DNA of 64,000 nucleotides, taken from NCBI GenBank assembly GCA_965228905.1, contig CBDDII010000002.1, forward strand, positions 186,001-250,000, in the 5' to 3' direction. A model generated the notes under the pieces. That model did not search any database and was not told where the DNA came from. It saw nothing but the letters and a program-made list of their open reading frames with translations. This stretch comes from CALKXV01 sp965228905. Lineage in GTDB: Bacteria; Pseudomonadota; Alphaproteobacteria; Rhodobacterales; Rhodobacteraceae. Shown one piece after another: positions 1-8,173 of this stretch (positions within the stretch are counted from its first letter, which is position 1; each line of letters opens with the position of its first letter). Made by a program: the position numbers and the translations under genes.

Positions 1-702
1 AAAAGCGGCGAACAGCCGACCCTGCGCCCGGATGCGAAATCGCAGATCTCGCTTCGCTACGAAGACGGCCAGCCGGTCGAGGTGACATCGGTGGTCCTGT
101 CCACCCAGCACGCCGAGGAAGATCAGACTTCGGACGACATTCGCGCCATCGTCGAACCCTACATTCGCGAAGTCCTGCCCGCCGAATGGTTGACGGACAA
201 GACCGAATGGTGGGTCAACCCGACCGGAACCTTCGTCATTGGCGGGCCTGACGGGGACGCGGGTCTGACAGGGCGTAAAATCATCGTCGACACCTACGGC
301 GGTGCGGCCCCTCATGGCGGCGGTGCGTTCTCGGGCAAGGATCCGACCAAGGTGGACCGCTCGGCGGCCTATGCGGCGCGCTACCTTGCCAAGAACGTCG
401 TCGCCTCCGGCATGGCCAAACGGTGCCTGATCCAGCTTTCCTATGCCATCGGCGTGCCGAAACCCCTGTCGATCTATGCCGACACCTACGGCACCGGCGA
501 GGTTGACGATGCTGCCATCGAGCAGGCGGTTGGCGCGGTCATGGATCTCAGCCCGCGCGGTATCCGCGAGAAACTGTCGATGAACCGTCCGATCTATCAG
601 CGCACCGCCGCCTACGGGCATTTCGGCAGGGCGCCCGAAGCCGACGGCGGATTTTCCTGGGAACGGACGGATCTGGTCGACGCGTTGAAATCCGCCGTAT
701 AA
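1..702 (+). CDS. metK: S-adenosylmethionine synthetase, C-terminal part (5' end outside window)
   Basis: Makes S-adenosylmethionine from methionine and ATP in the cytoplasm. The frame is open from base 1, so the N-terminal part lies off the left edge. The visible part contains the signatures of the central and C-terminal domains: FVIGGPDGDAGLTGRKIIVD with the ATP-binding GGPxGDxGLTGRK pattern, then DTYGGAAPHGGGAFSGKDPTKVDRS written as two blocks, DTYGG and GGGAFSGKDPTKVDRS, and the late SYAIGVPKP stretch. It ends with a TAA at 700-702, 57 bases before cmk on the same strand. Identity is certain; only the missing start is unknown. Confidence 0.97.
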   Translation, partial: KSGEQPTLRPDAKSQISLRYEDGQPVEVTSVVLSTQHAEEDQTSDDIRAIVEPYIREVLPAEWLTDKTEWWVNPTGTFVIGGPDGDAGLTGRKIIVDTYGGAAPHGGGAFSGKDPTKVDRSAAYAARYLAKNVVASGMAKRCLIQLSYAIGVPKPLSIYADTYGTGEVDDAAIEQAVGAVMDLSPRGIREKLSMNRPIYQRTAAYGHFGRAPEADGGFSWERTDLVDALKSAV

Positions 703-759
703 TGCGGCGGGGCGGCGTTTCGGGTTGTCCCGGAACGCCTTTCATCGGGAAAAAGCAAA

Positions 760-1386
760 GTGTCGGATTTCGTGTTCACCGTTGCGATTGACGGGCCCGC
801 CGCGGCAGGCAAGGGCACCATTGCCCGCGCTGTCGCGGAACGGTTCAATATGGCGCATCTGGATACTGGGTTGTTGTACCGCGCGGTCGGGCGGCGGGTG
901 CTGGACGGCACGCCCGCACTAATCGCGGCCTCGACCCTGCGCCATCGCGACATCGCCCGCACTGATCTGCGCACCCCAGAAGTGGCCGCCTCGGCCAGCG
1001 AGGTGGCCGCGGATCCGGACGTGCGCGATGCCCTTGTCGCCTTTCAGCGCGATTTCGCCCGCCGTGCGGGCGGCGCGGTTCTGGACGGGCGCGACATCGG
1101 CACGGTGATCTGCCCCGATGCCGAGGTGAAACTGTTCGTGATCGCCAATGACTCTGCCCGCGCGCACCGTCGCTGGCTGGAACTAAAAGAGGGCGGGCAC
1201 GAAATCAGCGAAGAAGAGGTGCTGACCTCTATCCGCGAGCGCGACGCCCGCGATGCCGGTCGGGACGCGGCCCCGATGGTGGCCGCGACCGATGCGGTGG
1301 AACTGGACACCTCGGACCTTTCCATCGAGGAGGCCGTCGCGGCAGCGGTGGCCGTTGTGACCAAGGCGATTGAGGCCCGGTCCTGA
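760..1386 (+). CDS. cmk: cytidylate kinase
   Basis: Phosphorylates CMP and dCMP with ATP to feed nucleotide synthesis. The 208-residue protein has the P-loop GPAAAGKGT at about residues 12-20, the substrate region HLDTGLLYRAVG after it, and the nucleotide-lid motif DGRDIGTVI near residue 110, all typical of the bacterial Cmk family, whose usual length is about 210-230. The start is a GTG at 760. It lies in the classic cmk-rpsA order, but a DUF3445 gene sits between the two. Its TGA stop overlaps the proposed CTG start of that gene. Confidence 0.97.
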   Translation: MSDFVFTVAIDGPAAAGKGTIARAVAERFNMAHLDTGLLYRAVGRRVLDGTPALIAASTLRHRDIARTDLRTPEVAASASEVAADPDVRDALVAFQRDFARRAGGAVLDGRDIGTVICPDAEVKLFVIANDSARAHRRWLELKEGGHEISEEEVLTSIRERDARDAGRDAAPMVAATDAVELDTSDLSIEEAVAAAVAVVTKAIEARS

Positions 1387-2129
1387 GCGCCGGGGCCAGG
1401 CCACCGATCCTGCAATCCGCGATCCCGTCGGCGCGGCGCGAAGCTGCGGCGCGACCGCTGCCCGGCATCCAGCCCCTTGATGGCACCGACTGGCTGACAA
1501 TCGACGACGCCTACGGTGCGCAAATGGCGGAACGCGCCCGGCTTTTGTCCGAACGCCGTTCAGATGTGTTAGCCTGCCTGCCCGAAGCAGAGGCGGCATC
1601 CCGCGAACTACTCGACCAGGTGCTTCAGCTTCTGTCGCAGCGCCCCGAATTCGACGTCAGCGCCGGGACCGTCACCCGCCCGGACGGTGCGAAAATCGCC
1701 ATCGACCGGGCCGATCCCCTGTTCACCCTTGGCCATCTGGTGGCCGAAGACCTCTGCATCCTCCAGAAATCCGGCGATGCCCACAACCTGACCGCCGCGC
1801 TTCTGTGTTTCCCCGCCAGTTGGACGCTTGCCGAAAAGATCGGCAAACCGCTTCTTGCCGTTCACGCACCCGTTGCCAGTTACGACACCATGATCGCCAG
1901 CAGGGTGCAGCGTCTGTTTGATGGCGTGAAGGCCGGACGACCGATCTGGCGCGCGAACCTTCTTGCATACGAAGACCCCACGCTTTACCAGCCCCGCCGC
2001 GAAAACGCGCCCCGTGATCGCGAAAGCGCGGTGGTTGCCTATGAGCGCTCGGAAAAGCAGGTGATCTGGCGCTTGCCCCGGACCGATGCGGTGGTTTTCA
2101 CCATTCACACCACGGTTGCGCCCATATAG
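1383..2129 (+). CDS. DUF3445 / heme-dependent oxidative N-demethylase family protein
   Basis: Resembles the DUF3445 family, some members of which are heme-dependent oxidative N-demethylases of small amines; the substrate here is unknown. Family features seen are the PDGAKIAIDRADPLF region, LVAEDLCILQ, the CFPASWTLAEKIGKPL core and the C-terminal IWRLPRTDAVVFTIHT. The first ATG in frame is at 1524 (MAERARLL), but coding-like sequence continues upstream: PLPGIQPLDGTDWLTIDDAY directly precedes it and is typical of the family N-terminus. The frame is open back to a TGA at 1371 and offers no ATG, GTG or TTG there, so I propose the CTG at 1383, which overlaps the cmk stop as CTGA and gives 248 residues. 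The start is an inference; the family is fairly sure. Confidence 0.8.
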   Translation: MSAGARPPILQSAIPSARREAAARPLPGIQPLDGTDWLTIDDAYGAQMAERARLLSERRSDVLACLPEAEAASRELLDQVLQLLSQRPEFDVSAGTVTRPDGAKIAIDRADPLFTLGHLVAEDLCILQKSGDAHNLTAALLCFPASWTLAEKIGKPLLAVHAPVASYDTMIASRVQRLFDGVKAGRPIWRANLLAYEDPTLYQPRRENAPRDRESAVVAYERSEKQVIWRLPRTDAVVFTIHTTVAPI

Positions 2130-2441
2130 CATCCGACCTTGATCTTGAATCGCTTGTTCGCTGCCTCTCCCTTCGGTCGAACGCGAAAAACGATACTCGA
2201 TGGGTCAGATAGAAGGTCGGACGCTCCAGACCACTGAACACTTGCCAAAAGCCCCATTCCCCCCTATGAAGCGCCCGTCGAAGCGGCGGGACAGTCGCGA
2301 ACGCAGAGACTTGAGCAGGGTCGGTCATTCACCGACCCTTCTTATTTGCGTTCCGGATGTGCCGTCAGGACCAACCCTTTAAAGACCGGTGGAGACAACC
2401 ACCCGGCCAGCGAAACGAAACAAAAGGAAACGTAACGCCAC
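2130..2441. other. 312-bp intergenic region upstream of rpsA
   Basis: No credible gene is visible in this gap between the DUF3445 gene and rpsA. It probably holds the rpsA promoter and 5' leader. It contains one strong hairpin at 2318-2338, annotated separately, about 100 bases before the rpsA start. Ribosomal protein S1 genes are often autoregulated through their leaders, so a regulatory RNA role is possible but not shown. Confidence 0.5.
2318..2338 (+). terminator. hairpin in rpsA leader, possible terminator or attenuator
   Basis: GGGTCGGT, a five-base loop CATTC, then ACCGACCC form a perfect 8-bp stem, followed by TTCTTATTT. On the + strand this looks like a weak intrinsic terminator ending the cmk transcript or an attenuator in the rpsA leader. 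The T-tract is interrupted, so strength is uncertain. Confidence 0.5.
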
Positions 2442-4118
2442 ATGGCTAATGCAACCATGGAGGAGTTCGAGGCCCTCCTGAACGAAAGCCTCGAAATCGA
2501 CACGCCCGACGAAGGGTCTGTTGTCAAAGGCAAGGTCATCGCGATCGAAGCGGGACAAGCCATCATCGACGTCGGCTACAAGATGGAAGGCCGTGTCGAA
2601 CTCAAAGAATTTGCAAATCCCGGTGAAGCCCCCGAAATCGAAGTGGGCGACGAGGTCGAGGTTTACCTTGACCGCGTGGAAAACGCGCGTGGCGAAGCGG
2701 TCATCAGCCGCGACAAGGCCCGCCGCGAAGCCGCCTGGGACAAGCTGGAAAAAGCCTATGCCGACGACGCCCGCGTCGAAGGCGCGATCTTCGGTCGCGT
2801 GAAAGGCGGCTTTACCGTCGATCTGGGCGGTGCCGTTGCGTTCCTGCCCGGCTCTCAGGTCGATGTGCGCCCCGTGCGCGACGCCGGCCCGCTGATGGGT
2901 CTGAAACAGCCGTTCCAGATCCTGAAAATGGACCGTCGCCGTGGCAACATCGTTGTCTCGCGCCGCGCCATCCTGGAAGAATCCCGCGCCGAACAGCGCG
3001 CCGAGGTCATCTCGAAAATCCAGGAAGGCGATGCCGTGGACGGCGTGGTCAAGAACATCACCGAATACGGCGCCTTCGTCGATCTCGGCGGTGTCGATGG
3101 TCTGCTGCACGTCACCGACATGGCCTGGCGCCGCGTCAACCATCCTTCGGAAATCGTGTCCATCGGTGAGACGGTGAAAGTCCAGATCGTCAAGATCAAC
3201 AAGGAAACGCACCGCATCTCGCTTGGCATGAAGCAGCTTCAGGAAGATCCCTGGGATGCGGTCGAGCGGAACTATCCGCTGGAATCGGTCCACATGGGTC
3301 GCGTCACGAACATCACCGACTACGGTGCGTTCGTCGAACTCGAAGCCGGTGTCGAAGGCCTGGTTCACGTTTCGGAAATGTCCTGGACCAAGAAGAACGT
3401 CCACCCGGGCAAGATCGTTTCGACCTCTCAGGAAGTCGAAGTCATGGTTCTGGAAATCGACAGCGCCAAGCGCCGCGTTTCCCTTGGCCTCAAGCAGACC
3501 ATGCGCAACCCCTGGGAAGTCTTTGCCGAGCAATTCCCCGTGGGCACCCACGTGGAAGGCGAAGTCAAGAACATCACCGAATTCGGTCTGTTCGTCGGTC
3601 TCGACAACGACATCGACGGCATGGTCCACCTTTCGGACATCTCCTGGGATCAGCGCGGCGAAGACGCCATCCAGGACTTCCGCAAGGGCGACGAGGTCAA
3701 GGCGGTTGTCACCGAAATCGACGTCGAGAAAGAGCGTATCTCGCTCTCGATCAAGGCGCTCGACGACAGCTTCTCGGATGTTGTTGACGGCGTGAAGCGC
3801 GGTTCCATCGTGACCGTTGTCGTGACCTCGATCGAGGATGGCGGCATCGAGGTGGAATACGAAGGCATGAAATCCTTCATCCGCCGCTCCGACCTTTCCC
3901 GCGACCGTGGCGAACAGCGCCCCGACCGGTTCTCGGTTGGCGACAAGGTGGACGTTCGCGTCACCAACGTCGACGCCAAGACCCGTCGTCTGGGCCTGTC
4001 GATCAAGGCGCGCGAAATCGCCGAGGAAAAAGAGGCCGTGGAACAGTTCGGTTCCTCCGACTCGGGCGCCTCGCTTGGCGACATCCTGGGCGCGGCCCTG
4101 AAGAAAGACGACGAATAA
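2442..4118 (+). CDS. rpsA: 30S ribosomal protein S1
   Basis: RNA-binding protein of the small ribosomal subunit that helps recruit mRNA. The 558 residues contain six S1 (OB-fold) repeats at roughly 28-95, 112-178, 199-267, 284-354, 371-441 and 458-526. The recurring repeat core is visible as ITEYGAFVDLGGVDGLLHVT, ITDYGAFVELEAGVEGLVHV and ITEFGLFVGLDNDIDGMVHL; the first and fifth-sixth copies are more diverged, as usual. Start ATG follows an AAGGAAACG leader. It is followed at once by an intrinsic terminator. In many proteobacteria ihfB follows rpsA directly; here ihfB is about 35 kb away. Confidence 0.98.
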   Translation: MANATMEEFEALLNESLEIDTPDEGSVVKGKVIAIEAGQAIIDVGYKMEGRVELKEFANPGEAPEIEVGDEVEVYLDRVENARGEAVISRDKARREAAWDKLEKAYADDARVEGAIFGRVKGGFTVDLGGAVAFLPGSQVDVRPVRDAGPLMGLKQPFQILKMDRRRGNIVVSRRAILEESRAEQRAEVISKIQEGDAVDGVVKNITEYGAFVDLGGVDGLLHVTDMAWRRVNHPSEIVSIGETVKVQIVKINKETHRISLGMKQLQEDPWDAVERNYPLESVHMGRVTNITDYGAFVELEAGVEGLVHVSEMSWTKKNVHPGKIVSTSQEVEVMVLEIDSAKRRVSLGLKQTMRNPWEVFAEQFPVGTHVEGEVKNITEFGLFVGLDNDIDGMVHLSDISWDQRGEDAIQDFRKGDEVKAVVTEIDVEKERISLSIKALDDSFSDVVDGVKRGSIVTVVVTSIEDGGIEVEYEGMKSFIRRSDLSRDRGEQRPDRFSVGDKVDVRVTNVDAKTRRLGLSIKAREIAEEKEAVEQFGSSDSGASLGDILGAALKKDDE

Positions 4119-4143
4119 GTCGATCTTCTGACAGACTTTTCGG

Positions 4144-4175
4144 AAAACCCCGCTTCGGCGGGGTTTTTCTTTTTT
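4144..4175 (+). terminator. intrinsic terminator of rpsA
   Basis: AAAACCCCGC and GCGGGGTTTT form a 10-bp stem closed by a TTCG tetraloop, followed by TCTTTTTT. It lies 26 bases after the rpsA stop and is a textbook rho-independent terminator. The run of A before the stem also makes it readable from the opposite strand. Confidence 0.93.
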
Positions 4176-4292
4176 ATCAGGGTCTTGCTTGGTCGATCCG
4201 GGTTGTGCCGGATCAAATTGACGCCACTTCCCCGGAACCCGATGCCCGTTGCGGAATTGTCCCCGCAACAACTGCCCGAGGAGGGAACCCTT

Positions 4293-6212
4293 ATGCGTAT
4301 CAACTTCAAGAACAGCACCGCGCTGGTCGCCGCCGTCTCCATGGCCCTGCCGCCCATGGCCTTTGCCCAGGAAACGGCCGAGCAATGCGAACCGCAGGAA
4401 ATCGCCGTGACCGCCGATATGGCGTCGGATCTGAACATCGACCTTGGCGAAGAGGTAAGCATCGCGCTTGAAACCGAAACGCCGGGCGACGGGATGACGA
4501 TGGTTGCCGTTGATGGTCAGCCCGCGCTTTGCTTCGCGCCCGAGGACTTGATTGCCCTTGGTGTGACTGACGACCAGATCGCCGCCTTTACCCCGACAAT
4601 CGAACTTGCCGACAGCACCGCGACCGAGAACGCTTCCGAAGCCGAAGCCGAAGCCGAAGCCGAAGCCGAAGCCGAAGCCGAAGCCGAAGCCGAAGCCGAA
4701 GCCGAAGCCGAAGCCGAAGCCGAAGCCGAAGCCGAAGCCGAAGCCGAAGCCGAAGCCGAAGCCGAAGCCGAAGCCGAAGCCGAAGCCGAAGCCGAAGCCG
4801 AAGCCGAAGCCGAAGCCGAAGCCGAAGCCGAAGCCGAAGCCGAAGCCGAAGCCGAAGCCGAAGCCGAAGCCGAAGCCGATCAGGACACGGCTGCGGTTGA
4901 GACCGAGGCCGATCAGACCGAGGAAGCCACCGCAGAAGCCGCCGAAGTAGAAAGCGCTACCGAGGAAGCCACGGAAGAAACCGCTGAGGTAGAAGCCGAA
5001 GCCGCTGAAGAAGCCGAGGTGGAAGAAACCGCCGAAGCTGAAACGGAGGCCACCGAAGAAACCGAAGCCGCCGAAGCCGAGATGGAAGCCGAGGCCGAAG
5101 CCATCGAAGCGGCCTCTGCCGAAGAAGCCGACCCCGAAGCCCAGGTCGCCGCAGCGGAACAGGAAGCGCCCGAACAGGCCGCCGCCGCCGCAACCGGCGA
5201 AGCCGAGGCCGAAGACGTCGAAGAAACCGTCGTGACCGAGGACGACTCGCGCTCAAGCTCCGAAGAGTTCCAAAGCCAGATGGAAACCACGGCCAGCGCC
5301 GCGGATTCCGGTGGCGGTGACGACGATGGCCTCAGCAAGCTGGAGAAAGCCCTGCTGTTCGGCCTCGGTGCGGTGGTTGTCGGCAAGGCGCTTGGCGACA
5401 ATGACAACGCCCAGGTGGTCAGCAAATCCGACGACCGCGTTGTTGTTCTGCAGGATGGCCGCTACCGCGTGATCCGCGACGACAACGAGTTGATCGAACG
5501 TCCCGGTTCTGCCGTGAAGCGCGAACGCTTCGCCGACGGTTCGACGCGCACGACCGTGACCCGCGACAATGGCGTGCAAATCGTCACCATCCGCGATGCC
5601 GAGCTGCGCGTGCTGCGCCGCGTGCGGATCGCACCCGATGGCACCGAAACGCTGTTGATCGACGATACCTTCGATGCGGAACCCGTGGATGTGGTGGCGC
5701 TGCCCGACCCGGTCGAAGCGCCTGACACCACCGCGCGGGCCGATGTCGACGACCTGCGCCTTGCGCTGCAAAACGCCAATCGCGCCGACCGCCGCTTTGC
5801 GCTCTACCAGGTGCGCAACATCGAACGGGTGCGCAAACTGGCCCCCGCCATCGCGCTCGACGCCATCAACTTCCGCACCGGCAGCGCGGTGATCGAGGCG
5901 CAAGAGGCCGAAGAACTCTCGGACCTCGGCAACCTGATCCGCGATTTCGTCGACGAAAACCCCGGCGAAGTCTTCCTGATCGAAGGCCATACCGACGCCG
6001 TCGGCAACGCCGCGATGAACCTGGCCCTGTCGGACCGACGTGCCGAGTCTGTCGCACTCGCCCTGACCGAGTACTTCGACGTGCCGCCCGAGAACCTTGT
6101 GGTTCAGGGCTACGGCGAAAGCGACCTTCAGGTGCTGACGCTGGATGCCGAACGCGCCAACAGACGCGCCGCGGTGCGCCGCATCACGCCGCTGATCGCG
6201 CCCACCAACTGA
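4293..6212 (+). CDS. OmpA-family outer-membrane/peptidoglycan-binding protein with long Glu-Ala repeat
   Basis: Likely exported envelope protein of 639 residues. The start at 4293 follows a GAGGAGGG ribosome site and gives a signal peptide (MRINFKNSTALVAAVSMALP...) ending AFA; a longer frame upstream runs into the rpsA terminator and is not used. Order of parts: signal peptide 1-24; small N-terminal domain to about 115; a perfect Glu-Ala repeat 116-195; an acidic Glu/Ala/Thr-rich stretch to about 330; a hydrophobic segment LEKALLFGLGAVVVGKAL near 350-367; then a region ending in an OmpA C-terminal domain (about 520-635) with INFRTGSAVI, IEGHTDAVGNAAMNLALSDR and VVQGYGESD, which binds peptidoglycan in this family. 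The acidic linker is extreme; its role is unknown. A terminator follows. Confidence 0.88.
   Translation: MRINFKNSTALVAAVSMALPPMAFAQETAEQCEPQEIAVTADMASDLNIDLGEEVSIALETETPGDGMTMVAVDGQPALCFAPEDLIALGVTDDQIAAFTPTIELADSTATENASEAEAEAEAEAEAEAEAEAEAEAEAEAEAEAEAEAEAEAEAEAEAEAEAEAEAEAEAEAEAEAEAEAEAEAEAEAEAEAEADQDTAAVETEADQTEEATAEAAEVESATEEATEETAEVEAEAAEEAEVEETAEAETEATEETEAAEAEMEAEAEAIEAASAEEADPEAQVAAAEQEAPEQAAAAATGEAEAEDVEETVVTEDDSRSSSEEFQSQMETTASAADSGGGDDDGLSKLEKALLFGLGAVVVGKALGDNDNAQVVSKSDDRVVVLQDGRYRVIRDDNELIERPGSAVKRERFADGSTRTTVTRDNGVQIVTIRDAELRVLRRVRIAPDGTETLLIDDTFDAEPVDVVALPDPVEAPDTTARADVDDLRLALQNANRADRRFALYQVRNIERVRKLAPAIALDAINFRTGSAVIEAQEAEELSDLGNLIRDFVDENPGEVFLIEGHTDAVGNAAMNLALSDRRAESVALALTEYFDVPPENLVVQGYGESDLQVLTLDAERANRRAAVRRITPLIAPTN
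4638..4877 (+). repeat. (GAAGCC)40 perfect hexanucleotide array
   Basis: Forty uninterrupted copies of GAAGCC span 240 bases inside the OmpA-type gene and encode 40 Glu-Ala dipeptides. All copies look identical to one another. Because the unit is six bases, gain or loss of copies would keep the reading frame and only change the linker length. Confidence 0.97.
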
Positions 6213-6235
6213 CGCGAGCGTATATACGACAAGCA

Positions 6236-6263
6236 AAGGGCAGCCGTCACAGGCTGCCCTTTC
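6236..6263 (+). terminator. intrinsic terminator after the OmpA-type gene
   Basis: AAGGGCAGCC and GGCTGCCCTT make a 10-bp stem with a six-base loop (GTCACA), followed by TTCACTATT. It begins 24 bases after the stop codon. The T-tract is short, so it may be only moderately strong. Confidence 0.75.
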
Positions 6264-6363
6264 ACTATTCCCGAACGGGAAACCCGTTGTTTCGCAATGA
6301 TTATTCGCTTCCCGCTGCCCACCAGTTTAAAGTTAACCAATGGTAAGTGCTGGGGGGCACCTC

Positions 6364-6975
6364 ATGACGAGTAAACGCAAAGACACCGCCGACCGTATTC
6401 TGACGGCCGCGCGCGCCATCGTGCGCGCCGAAGGACCGGATCATCTCACCTTCGATGCCGTGGCCGCCGAAGTCGGTGTGTCGAAACAGGCCGTGCTCTA
6501 CTGGTTCCCCAACAAGGCCCGCCTGATCGAGGCGCTGGTGCGCCCCGCCCTCGAAAGCGAAAGCGCCGCCGGACGATCCGCAATCGCCCCGCAGACCACT
6601 GCCGGAGACGCGATCCGCGCCTATATCTCTGCGCTCGCCGTGTTCCATTCCTCGGACCTGGAACGGTTCCGCCTGATGTACGTCACGCCCCAGATCGGCC
6701 AGCGCCCAAGGCGCAACGGACAGATGCTGACGACCCTCGGGCGCATCCATCCCTCGACAACCGAAATGTACGATGCCCTGGCCGATAAGCTGGTCGCGGG
6801 CGGGCGCTATGACCGGCTGGTCGATGCCCGACGGGCGGCGGCGGCGATCCACACCGCCCTTCTGGGCCTGATCCTGCGCATGGCCATGGCCGATGCCCTG
6901 AACGCCCCGATGCGCGCGCGCGAAGACGCGCTGATCGACGCGCTGGTCAACGTGATGGCGCCCAAGGCCGCCTGA
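6364..6975 (+). CDS. TetR/AcrR-family transcriptional regulator
   Basis: DNA-binding repressor-type protein of 203 residues. The N-terminal helix-turn-helix is seen in TFDAVAAEVGVSKQAVLYWF followed by NKARLIEALV at about residues 28-58, the usual TetR position. The rest is the variable ligand-binding and dimer domain. I chose ATG 6364 because it sits just after a G-rich ribosome site (GGGGGG); an in-frame ATG at 6340 would add eight residues. The kinase-like gene downstream is on the same strand, 86 bases away, and could be co-transcribed. Its ligand and targets cannot be read from sequence. Confidence 0.88.
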   Translation: MTSKRKDTADRILTAARAIVRAEGPDHLTFDAVAAEVGVSKQAVLYWFPNKARLIEALVRPALESESAAGRSAIAPQTTAGDAIRAYISALAVFHSSDLERFRLMYVTPQIGQRPRRNGQMLTTLGRIHPSTTEMYDALADKLVAGGRYDRLVDARRAAAAIHTALLGLILRMAMADALNAPMRAREDALIDALVNVMAPKAA

Positions 6976-7061
6976 CGGCTGGACAGGCGCAGCCAACCCG
7001 TTAAGACTGCCCCCATGCTGAACCATTGCGACAGGGCCAAGGCCCGCCCCGGTCCTTTCGC

Positions 7062-7763
7062 ATGACCACCCCCGATCCCGTCGAGACGCTGCGCACGGCT
7101 GCCGAGGCCGATGGCCCCCGTGTCCAGCGGATCGAGGTCGATGGCAGGACCTACTGGATCAAGCGCCCCGAAACCCTCTCGCTCAGAATGCGCCTGCAAA
7201 AGGGCGACCCGACCCGCGCCTTCGCCGCCGAGGTCGCGGCCCATAGGGACTATGCCGAACGGGGGTTGCCCGTGGCTCCGGTGGTGATCGCGTCGGACAG
7301 CTATCTTGTGACCCGCGATTGCGGCACCCACCTCAAACGTCTTTTCCGCGACAATGCGCCAGACTTCGAAACGGCCCTTGCCGAGGGCGCAAAGGCGCTG
7401 GCCCGCATCCACGAGGCTGGCTTCAGCCATGGCAGGCCCAGCCTCAAGGACATCTGCTGGTCAGAGGGGCGCATCGCCTTTCTGGATTTCGAACGCGCGG
7501 GTAGGGCAGGCTCGGGCGGTCGGGCGATGGACGTGCTGATTCTGATCTATTCCACCGCCGTCGAAACCGGCAACGATACTGCCGCCATGACAATCGCCCG
7601 CGACGCCTATCTTGCAACAGGCAACAAAGCGGTGTGGAAGGCCGCAACGCTCCGCGCCCGCCGCTATCGCCCGGTGGGTTGGTTGTTGAAACCTATCGTC
7701 CCTTTTATGCCCGACAATCGCGAGTATCAGGCGGTCGCGCCGTTCCTGGCGTTCATGACGTAA
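7062..7763 (+). CDS. lipopolysaccharide-kinase/BUD32-like kinase-fold protein
   Basis: A 233-residue protein with small protein-kinase-fold features of the Kdo/WaaP type: a Lys in WIKRPET (about residue 35), a helix Glu in FAAEVAAHRDYAERG, and a late LDFERAG that matches the DFG/DFE metal-binding position. The catalytic loop, however, reads SHGRPSLKDI instead of the usual HxDxxxxN, so the Asp that normally acts as base is not in place. It could be a variant kinase or a pseudokinase. ATG 7062 is chosen since the family-like region begins soon after; an upstream in-frame start at 7026 adds 12 low-complexity residues. Substrate unknown. Confidence 0.7.
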   Translation: MTTPDPVETLRTAAEADGPRVQRIEVDGRTYWIKRPETLSLRMRLQKGDPTRAFAAEVAAHRDYAERGLPVAPVVIASDSYLVTRDCGTHLKRLFRDNAPDFETALAEGAKALARIHEAGFSHGRPSLKDICWSEGRIAFLDFERAGRAGSGGRAMDVLILIYSTAVETGNDTAAMTIARDAYLATGNKAVWKAATLRARRYRPVGWLLKPIVPFMPDNREYQAVAPFLAFMT

Positions 7764-7769
7764 TAGAGG

Positions 7770-8048
7770 TTATTTCCGATCGCACATGCCGGTGAAGGTT
7801 TTGCCGTCCATCTCCACCGTCAGGCTCTGGTCGGCGGCCAGCGTCACCTTGCCGGGGGCCTTGCCGCCGAAATCGCAGGTATCGCCCGAGCGTTTCGCCT
7901 TGGCGCTCCCCACCTGGCAATCCCGCGCGGCAACCTCGATGTCAAAGGCATTCATGCCGTCAGCCTTGCAGGTGTAAAATGTCCCGTGCCCACCAGCCGT
8001 GGCGGCAAGGGGGAAGATCGCGAAAATGGTCGTGGTCAGAATACGCAT
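7770..8048 (-). CDS. small secreted protein, unknown function
   Basis: I do not recognise this 92-residue protein. It begins with a clear signal peptide (MRILTTTIFAIFPLAATAGG) and the mature part has four cysteines, in YTCKADG, AARDCQVG, GDTCDFGG and GMCDRK, which could form two disulfides in the periplasm. It converges with the kinase-like gene, six bases separating the two stops. The ribosome site is AGGAG, seen on the - strand just upstream of the ATG. Confidence 0.75.
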   Translation of the reverse strand: MRILTTTIFAIFPLAATAGGHGTFYTCKADGMNAFDIEVAARDCQVGSAKAKRSGDTCDFGGKAPGKVTLAADQSLTVEMDGKTFTGMCDRK

Positions 8049-8155
8049 GTTGAAACTCCTGTCGGGTTGGTCATGGGGAAATCACGTCTGAAATGTGCGG
8101 TAAGTTTCAGGGGCCGGCGGCGTTTTTGCAAGTGGCCCGTGGCGGAGCGCCGTAG

Positions 8156-8173
8156 GGCGGGCTTCAGCCCGCC
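8156..8173. repeat. palindromic repeat, GGCGGGCT-TC-AGCCCGCC
   Basis: Perfect 8-bp inverted repeat with a two-base loop. A near copy occurs at 8332-8350 with T for C (GGTGGGCT-TTC-AGCCCACC), each preceded by GTAGG or GTGG. Two related copies 170 bases apart suggest members of a dispersed palindromic repeat family. Confidence 0.7.

Noticed and set aside
2379..4385. A 668-codon open frame antisense to rpsA
   Set aside because: Its residues are what is expected from reading a highly biased GC-rich gene on the other strand (rich in His, Asp, Arg), and rpsA is intact and certain. It also crosses the terminator.
4606..4950. Second-frame Lys-Pro repeat open frame across the GAAGCC array
   Set aside because: A pure hexanucleotide repeat without stops is open in every frame. 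It has no ribosome site and lies inside the well-supported OmpA-type gene.
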